Shown piece by piece: positions 1 through 8,313 of a stretch of 40,820 bases of DNA. The position numbers and the translations under genes are program-made. Numbering within the stretch: position 1 is the stretch's first letter; each line of letters opens with the position of its first letter. Under the pieces are notes generated by a model. The model ran no database searches. It saw only the letters and a program-made list of their open reading frames with translations, and was not told where the DNA came from. Origin of the DNA: an uncultured Acidimicrobium sp. (GTDB lineage Bacteria > Actinomycetota > Acidimicrobiia > Acidimicrobiales > Ilumatobacteraceae); NCBI GenBank assembly GCA_903895515.1, contig CAITUB010000117.1, positions 1-40,820 of the forward strand. The letters are read 5' to 3'.

Positions 1-3000
1 GAATTTCGTTGTCATTCCACAAGGTTGTTGTAACCGCTGTCGTACCAAGAGCAAGACGCCCTACCGCGCCAAATCCGACACCCTTAATGACATAGGTGTG
101 CGCGCTATCGGTCGCTGGGTCGTAAAACGGTTTGTCAATTGCATACAGCGTTGGGTTGGTGTCACCAAGTGAGCACAAGCTGAGGGCGCCGTATTGTAAG
201 GCACCTTCAATGGTGATGCCAATATGTGTTGGTGCCTGGTCAACTGGGTGAATAACTCCAGGCCAAGCTTGGAATTCTGTTGAAATGGTGCGGAACTGTG
301 GGTTGTAGTCCAAGTTGCGATGCGCAAGAGTGCCTGGGTCGTTACCAACTAGGCGGTACACGTTCGGGCATGGACCTGCGGGAAGTGGACAGTTGTAAGT
401 GTCTACAGAAGGGAGAATGACTTCGTAGAAACCATTCACGTCGCTGTGTGCGGTGTACTTCCAGCGTCCAAGTTCGTCGTAAATACCAACAGGTGCATTT
501 GAAACAGGCGCTACTTCACCAAGCATCATGCTGCGGCGGTCCACTTGTACGTTCAAGTCGTCGTTCAGTAGTCCGTAGAACTTTGTCGGAAGCGGAACGT
601 CGGTGTACATCGAGAATCCTGCTGGCATCGAACGTCCACCAGAGACCGTTACTAACTTCGCGTCACAGATTGGCATGGTGCGACCAGCGAATGGAGTTCC
701 ACCGTTGTCGGCGAGGTCTTGATTCTTTTTGGCTTGATCGGCTTGTGAACTTGGAACGGTGTACATCGTTCCTGCGCACTGAGCAACAACACCTGAACCA
801 AGTGAGTTTCCATCGTGGCGGAGGCGCGATTGTGGGCTCACATTGAGTGAGTAACCGCCGCCATCACCAGTTCCAGTGCTCGAATACCCTTCGTTAGGAA
901 CGTATGTGTCGCCAGTAAACACGTTGACTGACATTTCGCTCGTAAATCGGTACAAACGGTTTGCTGCACTACCGGAGAAATAACCACCAACGTTTGCGTC
1001 GGTTACTTGCTTGGTGTTGAAACGGTCTGCGGGGTTAACCGCTTCAACGATGTAATCGCCAGAGAGAAGTGGCGCGGACATCGCAGGATTGTTTTGCGCA
1101 TTTGCGTAGAGAGATTCAAGATTGACGTTATTGGAGATAGCAGTGTTGAGGATTGCAGGATTGATCAAACTGGTGAGTGCATAGTTTCCGTTTACTGAAC
1201 CATCACCACCGATTTGGAACCCGCTCATTGGGGCTTCAACACAATCTGGTTGAGTTGGGTCAGTGTGAGTCCAGTCAACATTGGCCTTTGCTTTATGAGC
1301 TGGCAACGCCATTTCGCCTTGCAATACGTTGCCGTTTACATCGAGAGCAGTGCAACCAGTTGGGCGCGTCCAAGTTTCAGTCACGTAGTAGTCATGCGGC
1401 ATGCATGTTTGGCCGTTCTTCACAGCATTTGTTCCACGGTCCGTGTCAGCGCGCAAACATTCAAGTCCATCGCGACCAACGCCGTATTGCGCGACGGCAC
1501 CAGTTGCAGTCTTGACAAGTTGGCCATTTACCTTCTTGGTTTTCCAAAGTTGCATGGAAATTCCTGGAATACCTGGTTGGTAATCCTCTTGTACGGAATA
1601 TGCGGGATCGAATTCGTTACGGGTTACGTCGTAGGTAACGGTTCCGGCAATTCCGCCGTTTTCATATTTGGCTGCAGGAGTTACGCCATCGCCAGACCAG
1701 TAATCGGTTCCTGTTCCGTAGGCCTGAACACCGAAGTCCATTTTTGCGGAAAGGCCAATTACTGGCAAGAAGTTGTAGTCAACCTGTGCGCTGTGAATGG
1801 TGTGGGGGACAGGATCATTATCGGTTGTGTATGTGGTTCCGGTGTTCTTGAATCGCGAGTTATATGCCTCAACAATCAGAAACTGGTTAAGTGGGTATGC
1901 CTGGCTTAGGTCGTACTGACCGAATTCGTTGGTAACAGCAGTAGTCGATCCTTGATCCTCAAGTGAGTTTCCGCGTGTACGTACGCCGACAGTGAAGTTT
2001 GGAATGCCAGGTTCGCCAGCTTGTTGTGTTCCGTCGCCATTGAGATCGTTGAAGACCACACCAGTGAGGTCGGAGAACCATCCAAGAAGAAGAACATGCC
2101 CAACGTTGAGTGCTTCCGGGTTAGTAGCAGGACCACTCGTGCCCTGTGGCATAGCTGTTGCAGAACGACTTGGATTTTGAGTCGGGGAAATTGGCGTGAC
2201 TGTTACTCGCCACGGCGCAACCGAAGTTTGCGATGTGACGTTGAAATTTCCGTTCCAACCGTTGTCGCCTCCACTGAGTGTTAGCTGACCGCCAACAATC
2301 GTTGGCTTCGACACAAACGTCAAGGTGTATGTGCGAGGGTTGCCGTTTGAGCGCTGCGCACTAGTGATGCGAGGTAGAAGCGGTTGAATCTGGTCGCCGT
2401 CTACGTGGTATTGCAATACAGCGAGAATGTGGTTCTGCGATTCGTCCCAGAACGCAACGCTGTAGTCACCGGTCTGAAGTCCAGTAACACGGAAGGTTCC
2501 ATCGGTTCGCGCGCGACCTGTCCATACCACCTGGTCGGTAGGTGCGCTGCAATCTGCGAGACATGAAATAGAGACGACGCCATCTTCGATTGGCCCATCT
2601 TCTTTCGAGTTTGCCAAATTCAAACCAGCAAGTGGAGTAGCTCCACCTGAACCGATATACGAGCGACCAACCATGATCACACCGGTCATCACGCCATGGC
2701 CAGTAGTGCCACCATTGAATCCCGCACTTGCGTCGTAGTAAGCCTGTTCCTTCACGCTGTATGCATTTGGATCAGCAGTAAGTGAACGTGTGGCTTCCGC
2801 GTCATTCCAAACGTTGTCGTTGTGTGTAAGTCGAACAAAGCCGTGAGAGATAGGTGGAACGCGCTCGCCACCAACAATCAATTCGGTGTCGTAACCGGTG
2901 CCGCCTTCAATGTTCCATGAGTCCCAGTCATGCCCACCTTCAAGAGTGGTGGTTTGGACCCACTTCACTCCGTCGTGGCTGCGTGGATCCGGAGGCGTGA

Positions 3001-4147
3001 TGGAAACGGCGTAGCGGTTTGGTCCAAGGTTTGGAATAACGATGTCGCCGTAGTGGTCGGACAAGCAGGTTGATTCTGTTCCTGCAAGTGACCCACCAGT
3101 GGTGCCGCCATCGCCATACACAATCGGATTAGGTGTTCCATCATTATTCATCAGCACATTGCCGTTGCTGTCGGTTTGGTACTGCGTGCATAAGGGGTTG
3201 CCATATACGTCGGCGGTAACCATTCCGAGAACGTCGTTAATGCGAACCGAGAAACCTGACATGTCGGTCAGAGGGTCTCCGACAAGAGTTGGGTCTGTGA
3301 AGTTCGGACAGTTTGCCTCTTGGATAGCTGTAGGGGTGTCGCCATCGGCAACCAAGCAAGTCACCAGAGTTTCAGTTTGTCCGTCCCATTGACCGTTCGT
3401 CGATGCGTTGTCGTTGTACACGTGCACGCGCAACGTTGTGGTCTTTTTAGGAAGAGGGTTCATTGTCACGATGAACGGAGCATCAGCTTCTTCATTTACA
3501 GAAGTGACAACTTTGTTTACGACGGTGAAGTGAACACCATCAATTTTGAATCCAACCGAAGTTACAGAAACGAGATAGCTGCCGTCTTCAAGATTTGCTA
3601 GCGCGGCGATGTCGTCTTGGTTTCCAGAAGCAACGACGTCTGAGTGACCCTGTGCAGAGTGAATCGATGGCCATGGGCAGTCTGCAAGAGATGAAGTTTC
3701 ATTTGCTGGAAGCGGGGCATTAGCTCCACCTGCGTGGAGGTAAACGGAAAGAGCTGGGCTCGAGTCAGCAGTTGCCTGATCGACGGCAGCGCTAGCAGGC
3801 AGGCAGTCGATAACACTGCTTTCGGTGAATGAAGGGTCACCAGTGTTATCTGCGTTAATCAACCAATCAAATTTTGTAATGCGATCTCCAGCTTTTACTC
3901 CGGTGATGTACGGCTCTGCAGTTGCGCCATCACTTGAACTTTCAATACACAATGATTGTGGAGCTGTTGTTGCAAACGTTGAGCATCCAGATGCAGCAGC
4001 ATGAGCCGCGCTTACGTTGCTGAATGAAAGCGCTGGTGCCACAAGTGCCACTACAACAAAAATAGATATTGCATGAGTGATGCGAACTCGCAACGATTTT
4101 GCACTAGTGAGAATGTGTTGAAAACTTTTCATGTGTTTTGCGCTCAT
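1..4147 (-). CDS. Giant secreted modular surface protein (SdrD-B-like and IPT/TIG domains), 3' end outside the window
   Basis: Reading the minus strand from ATG at 4147 gives about 1,382 codons without a stop, running off the window at base 1. The N-terminus has basic residues, a hydrophobic stretch (about residues 26-42) and an AHA-type cleavage site near residue 50, so export is expected. The rest is Thr/Asn/Gly-rich beta-type sequence. Near residue 694 is VVFNDLNGDG followed by a GEPGIPN segment, typical of SdrD B-like calcium-binding modules. A related module (GTVTYDV...PGIPGISMQLW) starts near residue 830 and a carboxypeptidase-regulatory-like module near 1212. The visible end (YVIKGVGFG...LWNDNEI, from about residue 1346) matches the start of an IPT/TIG domain. 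Likely a cell-surface or matrix protein; the exact role is unknown. A second ATG at 4132 is possible, but 4147 has the better upstream purine tract (GAAAAGAAAC). Confidence 0.85.
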   Translation of the reverse strand, partial: MSAKHMKSFQHILTSAKSLRVRITHAISIFVVVALVAPALSFSNVSAAHAAASGCSTFATTAPQSLCIESSSDGATAEPYITGVKAGDRITKFDWLINADNTGDPSFTESSVIDCLPASAAVDQATADSSPALSVYLHAGGANAPLPANETSSLADCPWPSIHSAQGHSDVVASGNQDDIAALANLEDGSYLVSVTSVGFKIDGVHFTVVNKVVTSVNEEADAPFIVTMNPLPKKTTTLRVHVYNDNASTNGQWDGQTETLVTCLVADGDTPTAIQEANCPNFTDPTLVGDPLTDMSGFSVRINDVLGMVTADVYGNPLCTQYQTDSNGNVLMNNDGTPNPIVYGDGGTTGGSLAGTESTCLSDHYGDIVIPNLGPNRYAVSITPPDPRSHDGVKWVQTTTLEGGHDWDSWNIEGGTGYDTELIVGGERVPPISHGFVRLTHNDNVWNDAEATRSLTADPNAYSVKEQAYYDASAGFNGGTTGHGVMTGVIMVGRSYIGSGGATPLAGLNLANSKEDGPIEDGVVSISCLADCSAPTDQVVWTGRARTDGTFRVTGLQTGDYSVAFWDESQNHILAVLQYHVDGDQIQPLLPRITSAQRSNGNPRTYTLTFVSKPTIVGGQLTLSGGDNGWNGNFNVTSQTSVAPWRVTVTPISPTQNPSRSATAMPQGTSGPATNPEALNVGHVLLLGWFSDLTGVVFNDLNGDGTQQAGEPGIPNFTVGVRTRGNSLEDQGSTTAVTNEFGQYDLSQAYPLNQFLIVEAYNSRFKNTGTTYTTDNDPVPHTIHSAQVDYNFLPVIGLSAKMDFGVQAYGTGTDYWSGDGVTPAAKYENGGIAGTVTYDVTRNEFDPAYSVQEDYQPGIPGISMQLWKTKKVNGQLVKTATGAVAQYGVGRDGLECLRADTDRGTNAVKNGQTCMPHDYYVTETWTRPTGCTALDVNGNVLQGEMALPAHKAKANVDWTHTDPTQPDCVEAPMSGFQIGGDGSVNGNYALTSLINPAILNTAISNNVNLESLYANAQNNPAMSAPLLSGDYIVEAVNPADRFNTKQVTDANVGGYFSGSAANRLYRFTSEMSVNVFTGDTYVPNEGYSSTGTGDGGGYSLNVSPQSRLRHDGNSLGSGVVAQCAGTMYTVPSSQADQAKKNQDLADNGGTPFAGRTMPICDAKLVTVSGGRSMPAGFSMYTDVPLPTKFYGLLNDDLNVQVDRRSMMLGEVAPVSNAPVGIYDELGRWKYTAHSDVNGFYEVILPSVDTYNCPLPAGPCPNVYRLVGNDPGTLAHRNLDYNPQFRTISTEFQAWPGVIHPVDQAPTHIGITIEGALQYGALSLCSLGDTNPTLYAIDKPFYDPATDSAHTYVIKGVGFGAVGRLALGTTAVTTTLWNDNEI

Positions 4148-4338
4148 GTTTCTTTTCAAATTCGTCTTGGATAAAAATTGGATGTCTCTTGTAATAAGCA
4201 GGCAGTGAGTGTGACGAGATTTGGATCAGAATTGGATTTTGATAATCCTCAACTTGTGGCAACTATCCCTCAAACAAAATGGGATGATCAGACAAAACTT
4301 CTGTAGGTCAATGAATTGGCACTTGTAGCCTTCGAAAC
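4148..4338. promoter_or_regulatory. Divergent intergenic region between the giant surface protein and the copper-type operon
   Basis: This 191-bp AT-rich stretch separates two divergent transcription units, so it must hold both promoters. I see no coding potential. It contains the paired TTGGAT repeats listed separately and an imperfect palindrome GGATTTTGATAATCC (4234-4248) that overlaps the last repeat. No clear -10 box could be assigned for either gene. Confidence 0.6.
4167..4237 (+). repeat. Two pairs of TTGGAT direct repeats with 11-bp phase (candidate regulator binding sites)
   Basis: TTGGAT occurs at 4167-4172 and 4178-4183 (spacer AAAAA), then at 4221-4226 and 4232-4237 (spacer CAGAA). 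Within each pair the repeat period is exactly 11 bp, and the two pairs are offset by exactly 54 bp, close to five helical turns. Direct hexamers one helical turn apart are the usual target layout of dimeric OmpR/PhoP-type response regulators, so this may be an operator for one or both divergent units. The regulator is not identified; the OmpR-type regulator at 34251 is only one candidate. Confidence 0.55.
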
Positions 4339-4854
4339 ATGAATACAACTTCTTTGATGAATCGATTTGCAATTGATGCACCTACTCGATCCATATATCG
4401 GACTGTGCTAGCGGTATCTGCGTTGATCATGTTGTTTTGTGCAACGTTGTTAATTCGTGGTTGGCAGCCAATGGGGCAGAGTGCTACACAAATACGTTCA
4501 GTAGTCGCTCCGAACATGCCAACAAGCACGCAAATTGAAAATCAATTTGGCATTCGCTTCCTAGGAGTAGATGTCACAGCTGGTGGCGGCATGCTTCAGA
4601 TTCGCTATCAAGTTCTAGACAGCGCAAAGACAGAAGCGTTGCACGATGAGCAAACAGCACCATTCGTGTTAGACGCCGCAGGGCACAAATATGCCGATCC
4701 CGGCATTGTCGGCCACAGTCACATCGGCAAAACCAAAGCAGCTGGTACTACCGATTACATCTTGCTGGCTAATGCACAAGGCGGGGTTGAGGCGGGCATG
4801 TTTGTCACCATTCAGGTAGGAACATTCACTCTCACTCAGGTTCCGGTCCGATGA
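4339..4854 (+). CDS. Membrane-anchored protein of unknown function, first gene of the CopCD operon
   Basis: The 171-residue product has one N-terminal membrane segment (about residues 21-40, VLAVSALIMLFCATLLI) and a soluble domain, probably outside the membrane. The domain ends in a beta-rich part with the sequence VGHSHIGK, a possible metal-binding HxH, followed by a GGVEAGMFVTIQVG strand pattern. I do not recognise a named family. Its stop overlaps the next start (ATGA at 4851-4854), so it is translationally coupled to the lipoprotein and, through it, to the CopC-CopD fusion. A role in periplasm-side metal handling is inferred from context only. Confidence 0.8.
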   Translation: MNTTSLMNRFAIDAPTRSIYRTVLAVSALIMLFCATLLIRGWQPMGQSATQIRSVVAPNMPTSTQIENQFGIRFLGVDVTAGGGMLQIRYQVLDSAKTEALHDEQTAPFVLDAAGHKYADPGIVGHSHIGKTKAAGTTDYILLANAQGGVEAGMFVTIQVGTFTLTQVPVR

Positions 4855-5255
4855 AACGCTTCTTGATTGGTGTCCTTGCACTTGTACTTGCAGGCTGTGG
4901 GACTTGTTCTTCAACGTGCAAAGAAGGCATCACGTTCTATGTTGCCGATGTTGCCGGCTCATTAGCACGAGGCACTTCGCAAGAGTTGAAAATTTGCTTC
5001 GATGACACGTGTAAGAGCATTGTGATATCTCGCGACAACGTTGGCGGGTCGGTGTTTGTGCCGTTCGGTGGCGTGGGAGACAGTGGCAATCACAAAGTAA
5101 CGGTCGACGGAACTGCTGCTATCCATGGCGAATACAGTGGGAAAATTGAGAGTTACAAGCAAGAGCTAGATAACGGCTGCGGAACTTGCAGGTTGGCAAC
5201 GATAAAGATCGCCGCAAACGGAACGCTAACCCCAGCTACTTCAGTCCAGGGATGA
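4851..5255 (+). CDS. Cys-rich lipoprotein of unknown function
   Basis: The 134-residue product starts with a short lipoprotein signal and a clear lipobox, LAGC, placing the lipidated cysteine at residue 16. The mature part is unusually cysteine-rich, with CGTC and STC right after the anchor, CFDDTC in the middle and GCGTC near the end. These cysteines could form disulfides or bind metal. The gene overlaps both neighbours by 4 bp (ATGA at each junction), so three proteins are made in a coupled series ending with a CopC-CopD fusion. A link to copper is an inference from this context; no named domain is visible. Confidence 0.82.
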   Translation: MKRFLIGVLALVLAGCGTCSSTCKEGITFYVADVAGSLARGTSQELKICFDDTCKSIVISRDNVGGSVFVPFGGVGDSGNHKVTVDGTAAIHGEYSGKIESYKQELDNGCGTCRLATIKIAANGTLTPATSVQG

Positions 5256-6994
5256 TTCGTTGGTTGCGCTGGTGCGTTGCAGCACTAGTCGCATTTCTTA
5301 TCTTGCCGGCAAGCGCTGTTTTTGCACATGCCGCTTTTCTTGGAGCGTCAATATCTGACGGAGCGGTAATTGCGCAGGCCCCAACCACAGTTGAGTTTGC
5401 ATTTAATGAAAAAGTCCTTCTTGGCGCAAGTTCTGTTGAACTCGTACTCGTTGGCAAGAACGAGACTGTTCAGCTTTCGCTGAGTACGAAGATGTCTGGC
5501 ACGGTGCTTGTTGCACAGATGCCCGTGCTTGCAAAGGGTCAATACTTGCTTCGATTCACGGCAGTAGATCCTGCAGATCTTCATAAAACGATCGGATCAA
5601 TCTCATTTGGTGTGGGGGTGTTAGCTCCATTGTCGAAGGCATCTGAGCAGATCACGAGTTCGTGGTGGACCGCTGCGCTGAGAGCGATGTCGGACATTGC
5701 AATTTTTGTGTTGATTGGAATAACGCTTCTCGCGGCACGAACGGTGAAATCAGACAAAAAACTAGTTGATGGAATTGCTCAATGGGTGTCGCCATTGGCT
5801 ATTGGATTGGCATCGATTTGGTTTGCGCTTATTGCTTTGGATATTGCAAGTGTCGGCGTAAGGAATATCAATTTCATATCGCTGCTGTTCACCAGCGACC
5901 CTGGCCGTCGCGCCGTAATAGGAATCCCGCTGGCCTATTGCCTCGTCGTGCTTTCGAAACAATTGCGAGCATCGATTGTTGATGAAGCGACACAGTATTT
6001 GTCGCGTGTGTTGTGCGGAGTTGGAGTGTTCTTGGCGATCATTTCTTCGATGGGTGGACATACCCCAGTCGGAGGCAATGCCTTCACTGGACTTGTGATA
6101 CACAGCGTTCACATGTACACACTTGGTGCATGGGTCGGCGTCATGGCAGTGGTGTTCGTCGTTGTCCGAAGCAATCGTGAATATGGCTGGTTGTGGAGTA
6201 GCGCATCGCAAGTCTTCACAGTTTCTGCTCCATTGGTCATCGCTACGGGAATCTTGCTAACGGGTCGTGTAGCTGTCACCGTTACTTCGCTGCTGTCAAC
6301 CAATTATGGGTTGCGTTTGATTGGTAAAATTGCGATCACCGTTGTGATGCTGGTGTTTGGTCTCCTCGCTGGCAGAAAGATTCGGAACGGGACACACCCA
6401 CGCTTCATTAGCGGTGAATTGATGTTGGCTGTGATCGCCCTTTGTGTTGCATCGACAATGGCAACAAGTGCACCTGCAGTTGGCAAGCAGTACGAGAAAA
6501 CTGTTGCAGCAGTTCCTCAAATCCTTACGGGAAACTCTGAAGATCTCACGGTAAATGCAAGCTTGGTTCCAGCACAAACCGGCCCGAATATCTTGCAGGT
6601 ACGTGTGTTGAATACTCGAAAACCCGCACCTGGCGTTGTGAGCAACATTTTGGTAACGCTGTATTCGGGTGATGGAACGGCGATTGCTCAGCGAAGTTCG
6701 ACAATTGAAAATGGCGTAATCGAATGGAACGACATCGACATTTTGGTGCCAGGAGATGTGAAGATTCGTGTCGACATTGAACGACCTGAATCTCCAGTTG
6801 CTCCTTTCCTATCAAATTTCAACGTTGCGTCGCCGCCGACAGTTAAAGCGGAAACAGTGATATCTGATATGCGACTTCAGCCGATGACGCAGACTATTGG
6901 TTTGCTGGTGCTGCTAAGTGCGTTGGGCATCGTGGTATTGGGTGCTGTTCGAAACAGGAACCGCACAGTAAAAAGCGCTTCCGACAATCACTGA
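5252..6994 (+). CDS. CopC-CopD fusion protein (YcnJ-like copper protein)
   Basis: The 580-residue product begins at the ATG overlapping the lipoprotein stop (ATGA, 5252-5255); an in-frame ATG at 5186 would overlap too far. A signal peptide ends before His26 (VFA|HAAF), so the mature protein starts with the histidine that binds Cu(II) in CopC proteins. The CopC domain covers about residues 26-125, with a second ligand region DLHKTIG. A CopD-type membrane domain with about eight helices follows (about 140-400), then a beta-type extracellular domain (about 430-545) and a last helix near the C-terminus. Such fusions take part in copper uptake or delivery across the cytoplasmic membrane. The last 101 bp overlap the 3' end of trhO on the other strand. 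Confidence 0.88.
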   Translation: MIRWLRWCVAALVAFLILPASAVFAHAAFLGASISDGAVIAQAPTTVEFAFNEKVLLGASSVELVLVGKNETVQLSLSTKMSGTVLVAQMPVLAKGQYLLRFTAVDPADLHKTIGSISFGVGVLAPLSKASEQITSSWWTAALRAMSDIAIFVLIGITLLAARTVKSDKKLVDGIAQWVSPLAIGLASIWFALIALDIASVGVRNINFISLLFTSDPGRRAVIGIPLAYCLVVLSKQLRASIVDEATQYLSRVLCGVGVFLAIISSMGGHTPVGGNAFTGLVIHSVHMYTLGAWVGVMAVVFVVVRSNREYGWLWSSASQVFTVSAPLVIATGILLTGRVAVTVTSLLSTNYGLRLIGKIAITVVMLVFGLLAGRKIRNGTHPRFISGELMLAVIALCVASTMATSAPAVGKQYEKTVAAVPQILTGNSEDLTVNASLVPAQTGPNILQVRVLNTRKPAPGVVSNILVTLYSGDGTAIAQRSSTIENGVIEWNDIDILVPGDVKIRVDIERPESPVAPFLSNFNVASPPTVKAETVISDMRLQPMTQTIGLLVLLSALGIVVLGAVRNRNRTVKSASDNH

Positions 6995-7787
6995 GTTCGC
7001 AGTTATAAAAATGATTAGTCGGTGAATGGCAGTAGTCGCATTCACCAATTACCGAAGCCGACGGGCTGAATTCCAAATTGAGACGTGCATCAAATACGTA
7101 CAGCGACCCTTCCCATAAGCCTCTGTCGCGATATTTCTCGCCGTACCGAACGATGCCACCTTCAATTTGATAGATCTCCTTGAAACCGCGGTTCTTCATG
7201 ATGAGCGAGAGAACTTCGCAGCGGATTCCACCTGTGCAATAAGTGATAATCGGTTTGTCTTTGATGTGGTCGTATTTGCCACTCTCCAATTCGGCGATGA
7301 AGTCACGCGTTGATTCAGTTTGCGGCACAATCGCGTCTCGAAACTTTCCGATTTTTGCTTCGAATGCATTGCGTCCGTCGAAAAACACCACGTCATCGCG
7401 CTCAGAGACGAGTGCGTTCACTTCCTCTGGTTTCAAGTGAATGCCACCACCTACGACTCCGTTTTCGTCAACCACAATTTCGTCGGGAACACCGAAGGTG
7501 ACAATTTCGTCGCGAACTTTTATCTGCAAGTCGGGGAAGTCATCTTTACCTCCATCAGACCATTTGAATTCCATGGTTTTAAAAGATGGGTAACTTTTCG
7601 TCACCCTGATGTACTTCTTCACTTGGTCAATGGGTCCGCCAACAGTGCCATTAATCCCGTGCTTCGAGATGAGAATCCGTCCGTACAATCCGAGGCGTTC
7701 GCATAGTGCGCGCTGCCACAGCCGTATCGCGTCAGGATCAACGATCGGTGTGAACTTGTAATAGAGGAGGATTTTAGAGGTACTTAT
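6894..7787 (-). CDS. trhO: tRNA uridine(34) hydroxylase, rhodanese family (no canonical start codon)
   Basis: TrhO uses prephenate-dependent or oxygen-dependent chemistry to make 5-hydroxyuridine at tRNA position 34. Seen here are the family's N-terminal ferredoxin-like part (GRILISKHGINGTVGG), a rhodanese domain with the active-site loop CTGGIRCE, and a C-terminal Cys-rich segment (CDYCHS...CELSDC...CGSC...CPTH). The first canonical start in frame is TTG at 7688, but the conserved family N-terminus lies upstream: codons 7772-7689 read ILLYYKFTPIVDPDAIRLW and on. Between the in-frame stop (7797-7799) and that region there is no ATG, GTG or TTG. ATA at 7785-7787 would give the expected MSTSKILLYYKF and sits 6 bp after a TAAACT box. 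I give this start as the best guess. Confidence 0.85.
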   Translation of the reverse strand: MSTSKILLYYKFTPIVDPDAIRLWQRALCERLGLYGRILISKHGINGTVGGPIDQVKKYIRVTKSYPSFKTMEFKWSDGGKDDFPDLQIKVRDEIVTFGVPDEIVVDENGVVGGGIHLKPEEVNALVSERDDVVFFDGRNAFEAKIGKFRDAIVPQTESTRDFIAELESGKYDHIKDKPIITYCTGGIRCEVLSLIMKNRGFKEIYQIEGGIVRYGEKYRDRGLWEGSLYVFDARLNLEFSPSASVIGECDYCHSPTNHFYNCELSDCRKRFLLCGSCFEQHPIPRCPTHLAAPANQ

Positions 7788-7793
7788 GTGAAT

Positions 7794-7799
7794 AGTTTA
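7794..7799 (-). promoter_or_regulatory. Candidate leaderless -10 box (TAAACT) for trhO
   Basis: TAAACT fits TANNNT and lies 6 bp before the ATA codon at 7785-7787, the same spacing seen at era, glyS and menG. A transcript would then begin at the ATA itself. A TATGGT box on the plus strand (7811-7816) lies 8 bp before the GTG start of the divergent acetyltransferase. Confidence 0.4.
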
Positions 7800-7824
7800 T
7801 ACGCTGTTTATATGGTGATTCGTT

Positions 7825-8313
7825 GTGATTGATTACAGCATTAGAGCCATGTCCACATCGGATTTGGAAATGGTGTGGGCTATTAATCAGGAGAATATTC
7901 CAGCGGTTGGTGAAGAAACTGTTGAAGTTCTCGCGAGTCTGCATGCGATGTCGTCGATCTCACTTGTGGCAGAAGTGGACAGCGTGGTTGTCGGATTCTG
8001 CATGGTGCTCAGTCCGCACACGACATATCGCAGTCCTAACTACCTGTATTTCTGTGAGCGTTATGAAGATTTCATCTATCTTGATCGAGTTGCTGTTACC
8101 AGCGATTACCAAGGTGCTGGCGTTGGCGCAGCCTTGTATCGCAAGGTCGAACAAATGGCAGAAGCGTCACTATTCGCTTTAGAGGTAAACACAAAACCCA
8201 GAAACGAAGGTTCTTTGCGGTTTCACACACGTGAAGGTTTCACACTGTTGGAAGAAGTGGAAACTCGACCTGGCAAAATGGTCGGTTTTATGATCAAGAA
8301 ATTGAAGGGATGA
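7825..8313 (+). CDS. GNAT-family N-acetyltransferase
   Basis: The 162-residue protein has the GNAT fold signature. A strand with LDRVAVTSDYQ leads into the acetyl-CoA pyrophosphate loop QGAGVGAALY, and there is a late ALEVNTKPRNEGSLRFHTREGF segment. The opening (IRAMSTSDLEMVWAINQENIPAVGE) resembles small GNATs that begin with a DLE..L.LN...VPAV helix. The start is GTG at 7825; an internal ATG at 7849 would remove the first strand. The substrate is unknown. Its stop overlaps the start of the next SDR gene (ATGA at 8310-8313), so the two are coupled. It diverges from trhO across a gap of under 40 bp. Confidence 0.85.
   Translation: MIDYSIRAMSTSDLEMVWAINQENIPAVGEETVEVLASLHAMSSISLVAEVDSVVVGFCMVLSPHTTYRSPNYLYFCERYEDFIYLDRVAVTSDYQGAGVGAALYRKVEQMAEASLFALEVNTKPRNEGSLRFHTREGFTLLEEVETRPGKMVGFMIKKLKG

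Noticed and set aside
1214..1909. A 231-codon plus-strand open frame and other plus-strand frames within 1-4100
   Set aside because: They lie antisense to one continuous minus-strand frame of about 1,382 codons with clear secreted-protein domains; the plus-strand products have no family features.
5762..6211. A 149-codon minus-strand frame inside the CopCD gene
   Set aside because: It is a shadow of the strong CopC-CopD frame, His/Cys/Arg-rich with no recognisable domain.
6894..7688. trhO as a truncated pseudogene
   Set aside because: All family domains, the active-site Cys and the upstream N-terminal codons are intact; only the start codon is unusual.
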